In this document: piece by piece, positions 1 through 6,061 of the stretch
Position numbering within the stretch: position 1 is the stretch's first letter
Layout: the number at the start of each line of letters is the position of its first letter
NCBI GenBank assembly: GCA_002352125.1
Contig: DEHU01000261.1
Coordinates: forward strand, 412 to 10,231
Reading direction: 5' to 3'
DNA: 9,820 nucleotides
From: Competibacteraceae bacterium UBA2792
GTDB lineage: Bacteria; Pseudomonadota; Gammaproteobacteria; Competibacterales; Competibacteraceae
The notes under the pieces: model-generated
What the model was told of the DNA's origin: nothing
Databases searched by the model: none
The model's input: only the letters and a program-made list of their open reading frames with translations
Made by a program: the position numbers and the translations under genes

Positions 1-2
1 GC

Positions 3-410
3 GAGCGCTTAAATCAAGCGCGGGTGCTGCAATGGCTGTTCTTCGAGCAGAACAGCCACGAACCGAATCTGGCGGGGGCGCATTTCATGACCCGGTATCT
101 GGGCCGCGCCCAGGACGATCCGGAAATCGTGGGGCGCATCGAGCGCGGCCATCGGGCGCTGGCCGTGATGGAGCAACGGCTGGCGAGGCACGATTATTTG
201 GCGGGCGAGACGCTGACGGTCGCCGACGTTTCTCTCTACCCCTATACCGGCACCGCCCCCGACGCCGGCTTCGACCTGGGGCGATTTCCGGGAATTCGCG
301 CTTGGCTGGCGCGGCTGGAAGCCCGGCCCCGCTGGCTGACGGTCGCGGCGCTGGCCGCGTCGCACGGCTCCCTTCTGGACTGGAGCAAGCGAGTGTTGCA
401 TGGCGTGTGA
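3..410 (+). CDS. Glutathione S-transferase, C-terminal part (5' end outside window)
   Basis: The frame is open from the window edge (position 3) to a TGA at 408-410, giving the last 135 residues of a protein whose start lies upstream. What remains is the all-helical C-terminal domain of a cytosolic glutathione S-transferase. The segment LQWLFFEQNSHEPN, early in the fragment, is typical of the first helices of YfcG-like bacterial GSTs. LTVADVSLYPY carries the conserved N-capping box and aspartate (T-V-A-D) of the GST core helix. FPGIRAWLARLEARPRW is the usual last-helix pattern. The thioredoxin-like glutathione-binding half is not in the window, so catalytic type and substrate cannot be judged. 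Such proteins are soluble and cytoplasmic, and use glutathione for conjugation or disulfide-bond reduction. A GTG at 24 could be mistaken for a start but lies inside the domain. No strong terminator follows. No functional link to the downstream genes is evident. Confidence 0.88.
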   Translation, partial: ERLNQARVLQWLFFEQNSHEPNLAGAHFMTRYLGRAQDDPEIVGRIERGHRALAVMEQRLARHDYLAGETLTVADVSLYPYTGTAPDAGFDLGRFPGIRAWLARLEARPRWLTVAALAASHGSLLDWSKRVLHGV

Positions 411-461
411 TCCGGCTAGCAGCTAGAACACCACCGCGTATCGATCGCAAAGGAACGAGCC

Positions 462-551
462 GCCGCTACGTGCTTCAGGGCGCGCCAGGGCGGTCGGGCG
501 GTGCCGGTCATCGCCATGATCGCCAGCGGTGTCAACCGGGACGGGCGGCAT
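462..551 (+). pseudogene. Decayed IS256-type (Mutator-like) transposase fragment
   Basis: Reading 462-551 in this frame gives about 30 residues that match the usual pattern around the first catalytic aspartate of IS256-family transposases. ATCFRARQGGRAV, then about eight hydrophobic residues, then GVNRDGR, parallels the family pattern D-A-T-Y-x-K-x-R-x-G-G-R-x-V ... A-x-G-V-x-x-D-G-x-R-E. The similarity stops on both sides: the residue expected to be the catalytic Asp reads Ala, and after DGRH the frame runs into unrelated sequence and a TAA at 570-572. No initiation codon, terminal inverted repeats or remaining transposase domains are visible, so this would be a dead remnant left by an old insertion and deletion. 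The match is from memory of the family and is short, so a chance resemblance is possible. Confidence 0.42.
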
Positions 552-562
552 TCGGCGGACAC

Positions 563-592
563 TTGCGATTATTAAGTAAATACAAATATTTA
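563..592 (+). promoter_or_regulatory. Possible sigma70-like promoter before the MalT/LuxR-type regulator
   Basis: The stretch from about 563 to 640 is clearly more AT-rich than its surroundings. A TTGCGA hexamer at 563-568 and a TATTTA hexamer at 587-592 are separated by 18 bp and could be -35 and -10 elements. An alternative -10, TATAAA at 634-639, has no good -35 partner. This is the only AT-rich region between the GST gene and the regulator gene, so a promoter here is plausible, but the hexamers match consensus only partly. Confidence 0.25.
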
Positions 593-663
593 TCATAGAG
601 CTACGCATTCGTATCGCCGATAAACTACACTGCTATAAAGTCGCTTGCCAACGAGCTTTTGAG

Positions 664-723
664 ATGTGGCAGCAAGCCATGCGCACCCCAATGCACCCCA
701 AGTACCGCGAAAGCGCCGGATGA
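664..723 (+). other. Possible 19-codon leader ORF overlapping the regulator start (ATGA)
   Basis: ATG 664 opens a 19-codon frame (MWQQAMRTPMHPKYRESAG) that ends with TGA at 721-723. This overlaps ATG 720 of the regulator in an ATGA arrangement, which is common for translational coupling. A GAG lies immediately before ATG 664 but no convincing Shine-Dalgarno does. The same DNA is coding in another frame if the regulator starts at GTG 666. It may simply be chance, and it resembles no leader peptide I know. Confidence 0.15.
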
Positions 724-3413
724 CAGGACGCGATTATCTCGCCGCCGATCAATTGACAGTATCGGGTTGCTCTGTGTCGTCACCTGAATACTCACTGCTT
801 CTCAAGACGAAGATCGGCATCCCGCCGCCGCGGCCGCAATTAGTTTCCCGCAGCCGGCTGCTGATGCGCCTGGCGGAAGGCGCGAGCGGGCCGCTCACGC
901 TCATCTCCGGTCCGGCCGGCTTTGGCAAGACAACCTTGATTAGCGACTGGATCAGCACCGACGATGATTGCCGCCGGGTTGCCTGGTTCTCGCTCGATCA
1001 GGACGATAACGATCTCGTGCGCTTCGTTTCTTATCTGGTCGCTGCCCTGCAGATCGTCGAGCCGGGAATCGGACGGGCGCCACTGTCTTTGCTGGGTTCC
1101 CTGCAAACCCCGACGCCCAAAGCGCTGATGGTCCAGTTGCTCAACGAAATCGTTGACGTGCCGGCCCCTATCGTGCTGGTTCTGGACGACTATCATGTGA
1201 TTGAAGATCCAGAGATCGATGCGGCTGTAACCTTTGCCGTCAATCATTTACCGGAACAACTGCGGCTGATCATCGCCACCCGCGGAGAACCCAAGCTCCC
1301 TTTGCCCCGCTGGCGGGCGCTCGATCGTATCACCGAAATCGGTCTGGAGGATTTGCGCTTCTCGGACGAGGAGGCTGCACTGTTTCTGAACCGGACTATG
1401 GGGCTCGAACTCGATGCCGAGTCGGTGAAGGTGCTGGAGACGCGAACCGAGGGCTGGATCGCCGGGCTCCAGATGGCGGCGCTTTCTCTGCGAGGTCATT
1501 TGCGGGTCGAGGGAGTCAATCATCTTGCGGAGGCGGTAGAAACCTTTAGCGGCGAGCACCGCTATGTAATCGACTACCTGGCGGCGGAAGTGCTCCGCCA
1601 GCAACCGAAGGAGATCCGGGTCTTTTTGCGCCAAACAGCGGTATTAGACCGGCTCTGCGCCTCTCTCTGCGATGCATTGACCGATCGAACGGACAGCAGA
1701 TTGATTCTGACCCAGCTCGAACAGGCCAATTTGTTTCTGATCAGACTCGATGATCATCGTCAATGGTACCGCTATCACCAGCTCCTCGCCGATTTTCTGC
1801 GGGTCGATTTGAGCGCCGGCGAGCAGGCGGCACTGCACCGGAAAGCCAGCGCCTGGTATGAAGCCAACGGCTTCGGCACCGAAGCGGTCAAACATTCTCT
1901 GGCCGCAGGGGACATCTCCACGACCGTATCATTGATCCGCACCCATGTGGATGGGATGTTATGCCGGGGCGAATTTCCGGCGGTGCTGGCTTGGCTGGAG
2001 GCGTTGCCCGATAGCGCGATCCGCGTCCACGGCGATCTTGCCGGCTATAAAGCCTGGTTGTTATATCTGCGCGGCCGGATCGAGGAGGCTGAAACGTATT
2101 CCGCACCCGCTCACACAGCCGAGCACGCCGGCATTCCCCCCACGCACCAAGCGACGCTGTTGGCCTTCCAGGCGTTCCTGGCCATTAATCGTGGCAACCC
2201 GGAGAAAGCCGTGGTGTTCGCCCGGCAAGCCTTGGACGAACTGCGCGAAAGCGGGTCCTTCTTTCACGCTTGCGCACTTAGCTTGTTGGGCCATGCGCAA
2301 CGCCTCTCCGGCGACCGGAAAACGGCTGTCGAAACGCTAAGCCAAGCCATGCAGCTCGGTCAGAAGCTCGGCAATCACTTAATCACCCTGGATGCGCTCG
2401 GTAATCTGGCGCCGCTGATGTATGCCCAAGGCCGTTTACGGGAGGCGATGCTGCTCTGCTGCGAGAACGTCGAACGCTACGTGGATGTCCGCGGTAAGCC
2501 GCTGGCGGTCGCTGGCCTAGTCTATGTTCCGCTAGGTGTATTTTTTTACGAAATCAATGAATTGGACTCATCTCGGCGCAATCTGATCACAGGCATCGCT
2601 CTCTGTCAGCAGTTGGGAATGGTCTATTACACTTTGATGGGCCAACGATCGCTCGCCAAGCTACAGCACGTCAGCGGCGAGCGGGAAGCGGCCTGGGACA
2701 CCTTGACGGCAGCACGGCGGCTCGCCGAAAAATCCGAAAATCCCCGACGCTGGCGGTTGATAGATGCCGCTGCCGCAGAACTGCAATTGCGCGAGGGAAA
2801 TGTCGCTGCAGCCGCGCGGACTCTGGATAAGGCAGGTATCTCGGCCGAATCCTCTTCCGAATTCGAACGCCTGATCTATGCGCGCCTGCTGCTAGCGCAA
2901 AATCAGCCGCGGACAGCGGAGCGAGTGTTAAATGCGCTCGAGACGGCCGCGATCAAAGAAGAACGGAACGGCAGTCTGATCACCGTTTACGTGCTACAGG
3001 CGCTGTGCAAGCGGGCCGCCGGCAACCGGGCCGCTGCGCTGGACCGGTTAGGGCAAGCGCTCTCACTGGCTTCCTCGCCGGGATACCGGCGGGTTTTCCT
3101 CGACGAAGGCCCGGCTGTGGCCGCGTTGCTACCGCAACTGCGCCATGTGGCGCCCGCTTTCGTCATCGAGCTATTGCAAGCCTTTCCCCGCGAAGCCGTG
3201 CCCACGCCGGATGCTCTGGCAGGGCCGGTCAGCAAAACCCAACTCGAGATCCTGCGCTTATTGGATTTCGGCCTCACCAATCAGGAAATCGCCGATAAGC
3301 TGGGGATTTCCATCGGCACCGCCAAGTGGCATTTGCACCAGATATTCGGCAAGCTACAGGTGCGCAATCGCACCGAGGCCGTCACCAAAGCCCGCGAACA
3401 GGGGTTGCTGTAA
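720..3413 (+). CDS. MalT/LuxR-family ATP-dependent transcriptional activator
   Basis: A 897-residue protein counted from ATG 720, with the architecture of large MalT-type (LAL/STAND) regulators. The N-terminal NTPase has a Walker A motif, GPAGFGKT, at about residues 64-71, and a Walker B strand, LVLDDYHV, at about 153-160. It is preceded by the family's usual entry sequence LLLKTKIGIPPPRPQLVSR. A long helical, TPR-like middle region follows. The C-terminal LuxR helix-turn-helix (about 835-897) contains LTNQEIADKLGIS and KWHLHQIFGKLQVRNRTEA. Family members are cytoplasmic, oligomerise with ATP and an inducer, and activate nearby promoters. The inducer here cannot be read from sequence. The start is uncertain: the frame opens at GTG 666, and GTG 774 would also keep the whole NTPase. 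None has a good Shine-Dalgarno. ATG 720 is preferred because it is an ATG and overlaps the stop of a tiny upstream ORF. One oddity is TAKWH in the recognition helix region, where TVKWH is usual. Its position before the fatty-acid genes suggests, but does not prove, that it controls them. Confidence 0.9.
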   Translation: MTGRDYLAADQLTVSGCSVSSPEYSLLLKTKIGIPPPRPQLVSRSRLLMRLAEGASGPLTLISGPAGFGKTTLISDWISTDDDCRRVAWFSLDQDDNDLVRFVSYLVAALQIVEPGIGRAPLSLLGSLQTPTPKALMVQLLNEIVDVPAPIVLVLDDYHVIEDPEIDAAVTFAVNHLPEQLRLIIATRGEPKLPLPRWRALDRITEIGLEDLRFSDEEAALFLNRTMGLELDAESVKVLETRTEGWIAGLQMAALSLRGHLRVEGVNHLAEAVETFSGEHRYVIDYLAAEVLRQQPKEIRVFLRQTAVLDRLCASLCDALTDRTDSRLILTQLEQANLFLIRLDDHRQWYRYHQLLADFLRVDLSAGEQAALHRKASAWYEANGFGTEAVKHSLAAGDISTTVSLIRTHVDGMLCRGEFPAVLAWLEALPDSAIRVHGDLAGYKAWLLYLRGRIEEAETYSAPAHTAEHAGIPPTHQATLLAFQAFLAINRGNPEKAVVFARQALDELRESGSFFHACALSLLGHAQRLSGDRKTAVETLSQAMQLGQKLGNHLITLDALGNLAPLMYAQGRLREAMLLCCENVERYVDVRGKPLAVAGLVYVPLGVFFYEINELDSSRRNLITGIALCQQLGMVYYTLMGQRSLAKLQHVSGEREAAWDTLTAARRLAEKSENPRRWRLIDAAAAELQLREGNVAAAARTLDKAGISAESSSEFERLIYARLLLAQNQPRTAERVLNALETAAIKEERNGSLITVYVLQALCKRAAGNRAAALDRLGQALSLASSPGYRRVFLDEGPAVAALLPQLRHVAPAFVIELLQAFPREAVPTPDALAGPVSKTQLEILRLLDFGLTNQEIADKLGISIGTAKWHLHQIFGKLQVRNRTEAVTKAREQGLL

Positions 3414-3418
3414 TCCAT

Positions 3419-3462
3419 CCTAACCCCTACCCAACCCCTCTTGCCTAGCGAGAGATAGGTGA
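3419..3462. repeat. C-rich intergenic repeat, copy 1
   Basis: This copy begins six bases after the regulator's stop codon. It starts CCTAACCCCTACCCAACCCC and ends GCCTA-N6-GATAGGTGA. About 34 of 44 aligned positions agree with a second copy at 3590-3632, with the match concentrated in the C-rich head and the GATAGGTGA tail. On the minus strand the head reads as G-runs (GGGG, GGG, GGGG, GG), so two-tetrad or imperfect G-quadruplex formation is conceivable. The tail is part of the hairpin at 3451-3474. The layout, a C-rich head followed by a hairpin, is like the extragenic repeat families dispersed in many proteobacterial genomes. Confidence 0.6.
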
Positions 3463-3474
3463 TGACCTATCTCT
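3451..3474. repeat. Perfect 10-bp inverted repeat with 4-nt loop
   Basis: AGAGATAGGT (3451-3460), loop GATG, then ACCTATCTCT (3465-3474) is a perfect dyad. It lies 37 bases after the regulator gene. As RNA it would be a stable hairpin, but no T-run follows, so it is not a canonical intrinsic terminator. As DNA it could be a dimer-binding site, or it could be the hairpin part of the extragenic repeat element. Confidence 0.7.
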
Positions 3475-3506
3475 GAATATTTGCAATCCTGAATCCCAAC
3501 CATCTG

Positions 3507-3537
3507 ATACTTTTAAGTATTCCCGCCACGGGATACT
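3507..3537. repeat. Two overlapping, mutually exclusive dyads
   Basis: ATACTT (3507-3512) pairs with AAGTAT (3515-3520) across a 2-nt loop. The same AGTAT (3516-3520) followed by CCCG (3522-3525) can instead pair with CGGG (3529-3532) and ATACT (3533-3537), giving a 9-bp stem with a bulged T. In RNA the second, longer structure should dominate, because the first has too tight a loop. Overlap of this kind is seen in attenuators, but here it may be incidental. Confidence 0.45.
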
Positions 3538-3545
3538 CCGCGCGG

Positions 3546-3564
3546 CGGCTGTTGCCGGGTTTTT
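3546..3564 (+). terminator. Weak candidate intrinsic terminator after the regulator gene
   Basis: CGGC (3546-3549), loop TGTT, GCCG (3554-3557), then GG and five Ts (3560-3564) has the order of an intrinsic terminator. The stem is only 4 bp, so strength is doubtful. A longer competing stem can form between GCGCGGC (3540-3546) and GCTGCGC (3571-3577), with one G-U pair, enclosing this element. Confidence 0.25.
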
Positions 3565-3589
3565 AAATCGGCTGCGCAATCCTCGGACC

Positions 3590-3632
3590 CCTAACTCCTA
3601 CCCAACCCTAACGCCTATCTACCGATAGGTGA
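3590..3632. repeat. C-rich intergenic repeat, copy 2 with hairpin
   Basis: This is the second copy of the repeat at 3419-3462, offset by about 170 bp and in the same orientation. It starts CCTAACTCCTACCCAACCC and ends GCCTA-N6-GATAGGTGA. It contains its own dyad, CCTATC (3614-3619), loop TACC, GATAGG (3624-3629). The minus strand reads GGG, GGG, GG, GGGG in the head. Two copies in direct orientation inside one intergenic gap point to a dispersed repeat family rather than to a single operator. Confidence 0.55.
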
Positions 3633-3690
3633 GCTTCTCCCTCGTGCGTCTACAGTGTTGATCAACGTAATTGATAACCCGTTCAGATCA

Positions 3691-3702
3691 AGAGGTAAGG
3701 AG
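3691..3702 (+). promoter_or_regulatory. Ribosome binding site that sets the MaoC hydratase start
   Basis: AGAGG (3691-3695) lies 7 bases before ATG 3703, and a second purine run, AAGGAG (3697-3702), abuts it. The upstream TTG at 3655 in the same frame has no such site and would add 16 residues absent from the family, so ATG 3703 is chosen. Confidence 0.65.
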
Positions 3703-4182
3703 ATGGCTCTAGCAAACTACAGCATCGCGACGATCAGCGAATTCGTCGGTCGTGAGCTGGGGGTTTCGGACTGGATCGAAATTGGCCAGGCACGTATCGA
3801 TCAGTTCGCCGAATGCACCGGCGATCACCAATGGATTCATGTCGACCAAGAGCGAGCGGCCAGAGAAAGTCCCTACGGCGGAACGATCGCTCATGGTTTT
3901 TTGTGTCTCTCGCTGGTCGCTACTACCCATCTCCAGCTTGGCATTGCCCCGCCAGACACGGATCAGGTGCTCAACTACGGACTCGACCGGGTGCGCTTCA
4001 TGGCTCCCGTCAAGGCCGGTGCCCGGGTGCGCAATCGCATAGAGCTGATAACGGCGGAGACCAAGGGACCGGGCCGCGTCCTGATCAAGACCCGCAACAC
4101 CATCGACATCGAAGGCGAAAACAAACCCGCCTTGGTCGCCGAGTTGTTGACGATGCTCGTCGCCTCGCAAGGGGGAAAGTAG
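3703..4182 (+). CDS. MaoC-like (R)-specific enoyl-CoA hydratase
   Basis: A 159-residue single hot-dog-domain protein, the normal length for monofunctional MaoC/PhaJ-like hydratases. The hydratase signature lies at residues 35-48: FAECTGDHQWIHVD, with the catalytic pair Asp41 and His46. It is followed by GGTIAHGFLCLSL (about 59-71), the central hot-dog helix. Enzymes of this family hydrate trans-2-enoyl-CoA to (R)-3-hydroxyacyl-CoA, normally as dimers in the cytoplasm. In many bacteria this feeds polyhydroxyalkanoate synthesis from beta-oxidation intermediates, or handles unusual acyl-CoAs. The gene stands alone, between a hairpin-rich gap on its left and a likely terminator on its right, so it may be transcribed apart from the ligase gene. 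The downstream acyl-CoA dehydrogenase would make its substrate, which supports a shared pathway. Chain-length preference cannot be read from sequence. Confidence 0.9.
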   Translation: MALANYSIATISEFVGRELGVSDWIEIGQARIDQFAECTGDHQWIHVDQERAARESPYGGTIAHGFLCLSLVATTHLQLGIAPPDTDQVLNYGLDRVRFMAPVKAGARVRNRIELITAETKGPGRVLIKTRNTIDIEGENKPALVAELLTMLVASQGGK

Positions 4183-4205
4183 GCCGTCTTTCACCCAATT
4201 CTGGG

Positions 4206-4248
4206 CCGATGGAGCGATGAAAACCAAATATGACTCCATCGGGTTTTT
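4206..4248 (+). terminator. Likely intrinsic terminator of the MaoC hydratase gene
   Basis: CCGATGGAG (4206-4214) and CTCCATCGG (4234-4242) form a perfect 9-bp stem around a 19-nt loop. One G and a run of five Ts (4244-4248) follow. It begins 23 bases after the hydratase stop codon. The loop is longer than usual, which lowers confidence, but the order stem then T-run and the position fit. Confidence 0.55.
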
Positions 4249-4258
4249 ACCAGGCAGC

Positions 4259-4294
4259 TTATAGGCCACCACCTAATTTATAGGCCACCACCTA
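4259..4294. repeat. Tandem 17-bp direct repeat, period 19
   Basis: TTATAGGCCACCACCTA occurs at 4259-4275 and again, identical, at 4278-4294. Each copy has an internal partial dyad (TAGG-N6-CCTA); in the second copy it extends to ATAGG-N6-CCTAT. Repeats at near two-helical-turn spacing just ahead of a gene are typical of paired regulator sites, but no known box is recognised. Confidence 0.75.
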
Positions 4295-4319
4295 TTTGGC
4301 TCTATCCGATAGAGCCAAA
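4295..4319. promoter_or_regulatory. Perfect 25-bp palindrome directly upstream of the acyl-CoA ligase RBS
   Basis: TTTGGCTCTATC (4295-4306) and GATAGAGCCAAA (4308-4319) are exact reverse complements around one central base. The palindrome ends 15 bases before the ligase ATG and two or three bases before its Shine-Dalgarno. It could be an operator for a dimeric repressor. In RNA it could be an 11-bp stem with a CCG loop that affects ribosome access. No T-run follows, so a terminator role is unlikely. Confidence 0.6.
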
Positions 4320-4321
4320 CA

Positions 4322-4329
4322 AGAGAGGA
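4322..4329 (+). promoter_or_regulatory. Ribosome binding site that sets the acyl-CoA ligase start
   Basis: AGAGAGGA lies 5 bases before ATG 4335. The frame also opens at TTG 4296, but that codon lies within the palindrome, has no Shine-Dalgarno and adds 13 residues of unlikely sequence. The 10-mer AAGAGAGGAT (4321-4330) recurs exactly at 6075-6084 before etfB. Confidence 0.7.
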
Positions 4330-4334
4330 TAACA

Positions 4335-5978
4335 ATGACTAACAAAATCATAGATAAAACTCCATCGGCTTACGTTTACCCACTGCTGATCAAAAATTTG
4401 CTGAACAATCCATTGCGCCAATTTCCCGATCAGGAAATCGTTTACGGGGATTTCAAACGTCAAACCTACCGGGAAATGGGCGAGCGTATCCACCGGCTGG
4501 CCAACGGTCTGGCCAGATTGGGCGTCAAACCCGGCGATACCGTGGCGGTCATGGATTGGGATAGTCACCGTTATCTGGAATGCTTCTTTGCTATCCCGAT
4601 GATGGGCGTGGTGCTGCATACCGTGAACATCCGACTGTCTCCGGAGCAGATTCTCTATACCATCAATCACGCCGAAGACGACGTGATTCTGATCAATGCC
4701 GAATTTCTGCCGATCCTGGAGGCCATTCGCGACCGGATCGAACCGGTCAAGAAGCTGGTGTTGCTCAACGATGCCGATCAGCCTCCAGAAACCTCCATAA
4801 AGATTGACGCCGAGTACGAAGCGCTGCTGGCTGCCAGCGATCCCCACTACCCGTTCTCGGATTTTTCGGAAGACACCCGCGCCACCACGTTCTACACCAC
4901 CGGCACCACCGGCCTACCCAAAGGCGTGTATTTCAGCCACCGGCAACTGGTGTTGCATACCTTCAGCGTGCTGTCGGCGGTGGCGGGGAGCGGACAAGGC
5001 CGCATTAGCCGCAACGATGTGTATCTGCCGATCACCCCGATGTTTCACGTCCACGCTTGGGGTGTCCCCTATATCGCTACGGTGATGGGCCTGAAACAAA
5101 TCTATCCGGGCCGCTACGTACCGGCTCACCTGCTACGCCTGATTCAGCGGGAAAACGTGACCTTTTCCCACTGCGTGCCGACCATCCTGCAAATGCTGCT
5201 CGCCAGTCCGGTCGTGGACGAGGTCGATCTGTCTCGCTGGAAGGTGATTATTGGCGGGTCGGCGTTGTCGCAAACCCTGGCCAAACAGGCCCGCGATCGG
5301 GGTGTGGACGTCTTCACCGCCTACGGCATGTCGGAAACCTGCCCGATTCTGACCTTGGCGCAACTCAAACCGCACATGCAGGACTGGGACGAGGAACGGC
5401 AACTGGACATCCGCTGCAAAACCGGGTTGCCCGTGCCGTTGGTCGAGCTGCGCGTGGTAGACGAGGAAATGAACGATTTGCCGCACGACGGCAAGACGCC
5501 CGGCGAGGTGGTGGTCCGCGCGCCCTGGTTGACTCAAGGTTACCTGAAGGATCCCAGAAACTCCGAAACGCTGTGGCGCGGCGGCTATCTGCACACCGGC
5601 GACATCGGCGTGATCGACGAGGAAGGCTATCTCAAGATCACCGACCGGCTGAAGGACGTGATCAAGACCGGCGGCGAGTGGGTCTCCTCGCTGGAGCTGG
5701 AGAACCTCATCCTCAAACACCCTGCGGTAGAAGAAACCGCGGTGATCGGCGTGCCCGATCCCAAGTGGAGCGAGCGGCCGCTGGCGCTAGTCGTCCTTAA
5801 GACCGGGCAAGAGGCCAGCGAGGCCGATATCAAGGCCCTGCTCCAGGACTTCGCCGCCAAAGGCATCATTTCCAAATACGGGGTGCCGGAGCATGTGGTC
5901 TTCGTGGACGCACTGCCTAAGACCAGCGTCGGCAAGCTCGATAAAAAGGTGATGCGCGAGCAATACACGACCGAATAG
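4335..5978 (+). CDS. Medium/long-chain fatty acyl-CoA ligase (AlkK/DmdB-like AMP-binding enzyme)
   Basis: A 547-residue member of the adenylate-forming superfamily, at the usual length. It makes acyl-CoA from a carboxylic acid, ATP and CoA through an acyl-AMP intermediate. The core motifs are all present. The phosphate-binding loop is YTTGTTGLPKG (187-197). The A5 motif is TAYGMSETCP (328-337). GYLHTGD (417-423) carries the ribose-binding Asp. The hinge begins DRLKDVIKTGGEWVSS (437-452), and the C-terminal lid has PKTSVGKLDK (528-537) with catalytic Lys534. The segment LPITPMFHVHAWGVPY (231-246) is typical of the AlkK/DmdB-type subgroup, which includes medium-chain fatty acyl-CoA ligases and 3-methylmercaptopropionyl-CoA ligases, so the chain type cannot be fixed by eye. 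No signal peptide is seen, so it should be cytoplasmic or peripherally bound. It leads the etf/acyl-CoA dehydrogenase genes with a 110-bp gap. Confidence 0.93.
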   Translation: MTNKIIDKTPSAYVYPLLIKNLLNNPLRQFPDQEIVYGDFKRQTYREMGERIHRLANGLARLGVKPGDTVAVMDWDSHRYLECFFAIPMMGVVLHTVNIRLSPEQILYTINHAEDDVILINAEFLPILEAIRDRIEPVKKLVLLNDADQPPETSIKIDAEYEALLAASDPHYPFSDFSEDTRATTFYTTGTTGLPKGVYFSHRQLVLHTFSVLSAVAGSGQGRISRNDVYLPITPMFHVHAWGVPYIATVMGLKQIYPGRYVPAHLLRLIQRENVTFSHCVPTILQMLLASPVVDEVDLSRWKVIIGGSALSQTLAKQARDRGVDVFTAYGMSETCPILTLAQLKPHMQDWDEERQLDIRCKTGLPVPLVELRVVDEEMNDLPHDGKTPGEVVVRAPWLTQGYLKDPRNSETLWRGGYLHTGDIGVIDEEGYLKITDRLKDVIKTGGEWVSSLELENLILKHPAVEETAVIGVPDPKWSERPLALVVLKTGQEASEADIKALLQDFAAKGIISKYGVPEHVVFVDALPKTSVGKLDKKVMREQYTTE

Positions 5979-6044
5979 TGGTCTGCCGAGGGAAATGGTG
6001 CTCCGCCAGGCCCGGCAAGGGTCACGAAAAACTAACTTAATGAT

Positions 6045-6061
6045 AGCAAAATAAATTTGCT
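6045..6061. promoter_or_regulatory. AT-rich dyad in the ligase-etfB gap
   Basis: AGCAAA (6045-6050) and TTTGCT (6056-6061) form a 6-bp inverted repeat around ATAAA, within the only AT-rich part of the 110-bp gap before etfB. It may be a small operator or part of a promoter for an internal etf transcript. No convincing -35/-10 pair was found, and no T-run follows. Confidence 0.3.

Noticed and set aside
32..598. A 188-codon + strand frame overlapping the GST end
   Set aside because: The GST frame is clearly coding; this alternative is arginine-rich and lacks any domain pattern.
423..608. Small minus-strand ORF of 61 codons in the GST-regulator gap
   Set aside because: No recognisable protein pattern and no convincing ribosome binding site; it overlaps the likely transposase remnant and AT-rich region.
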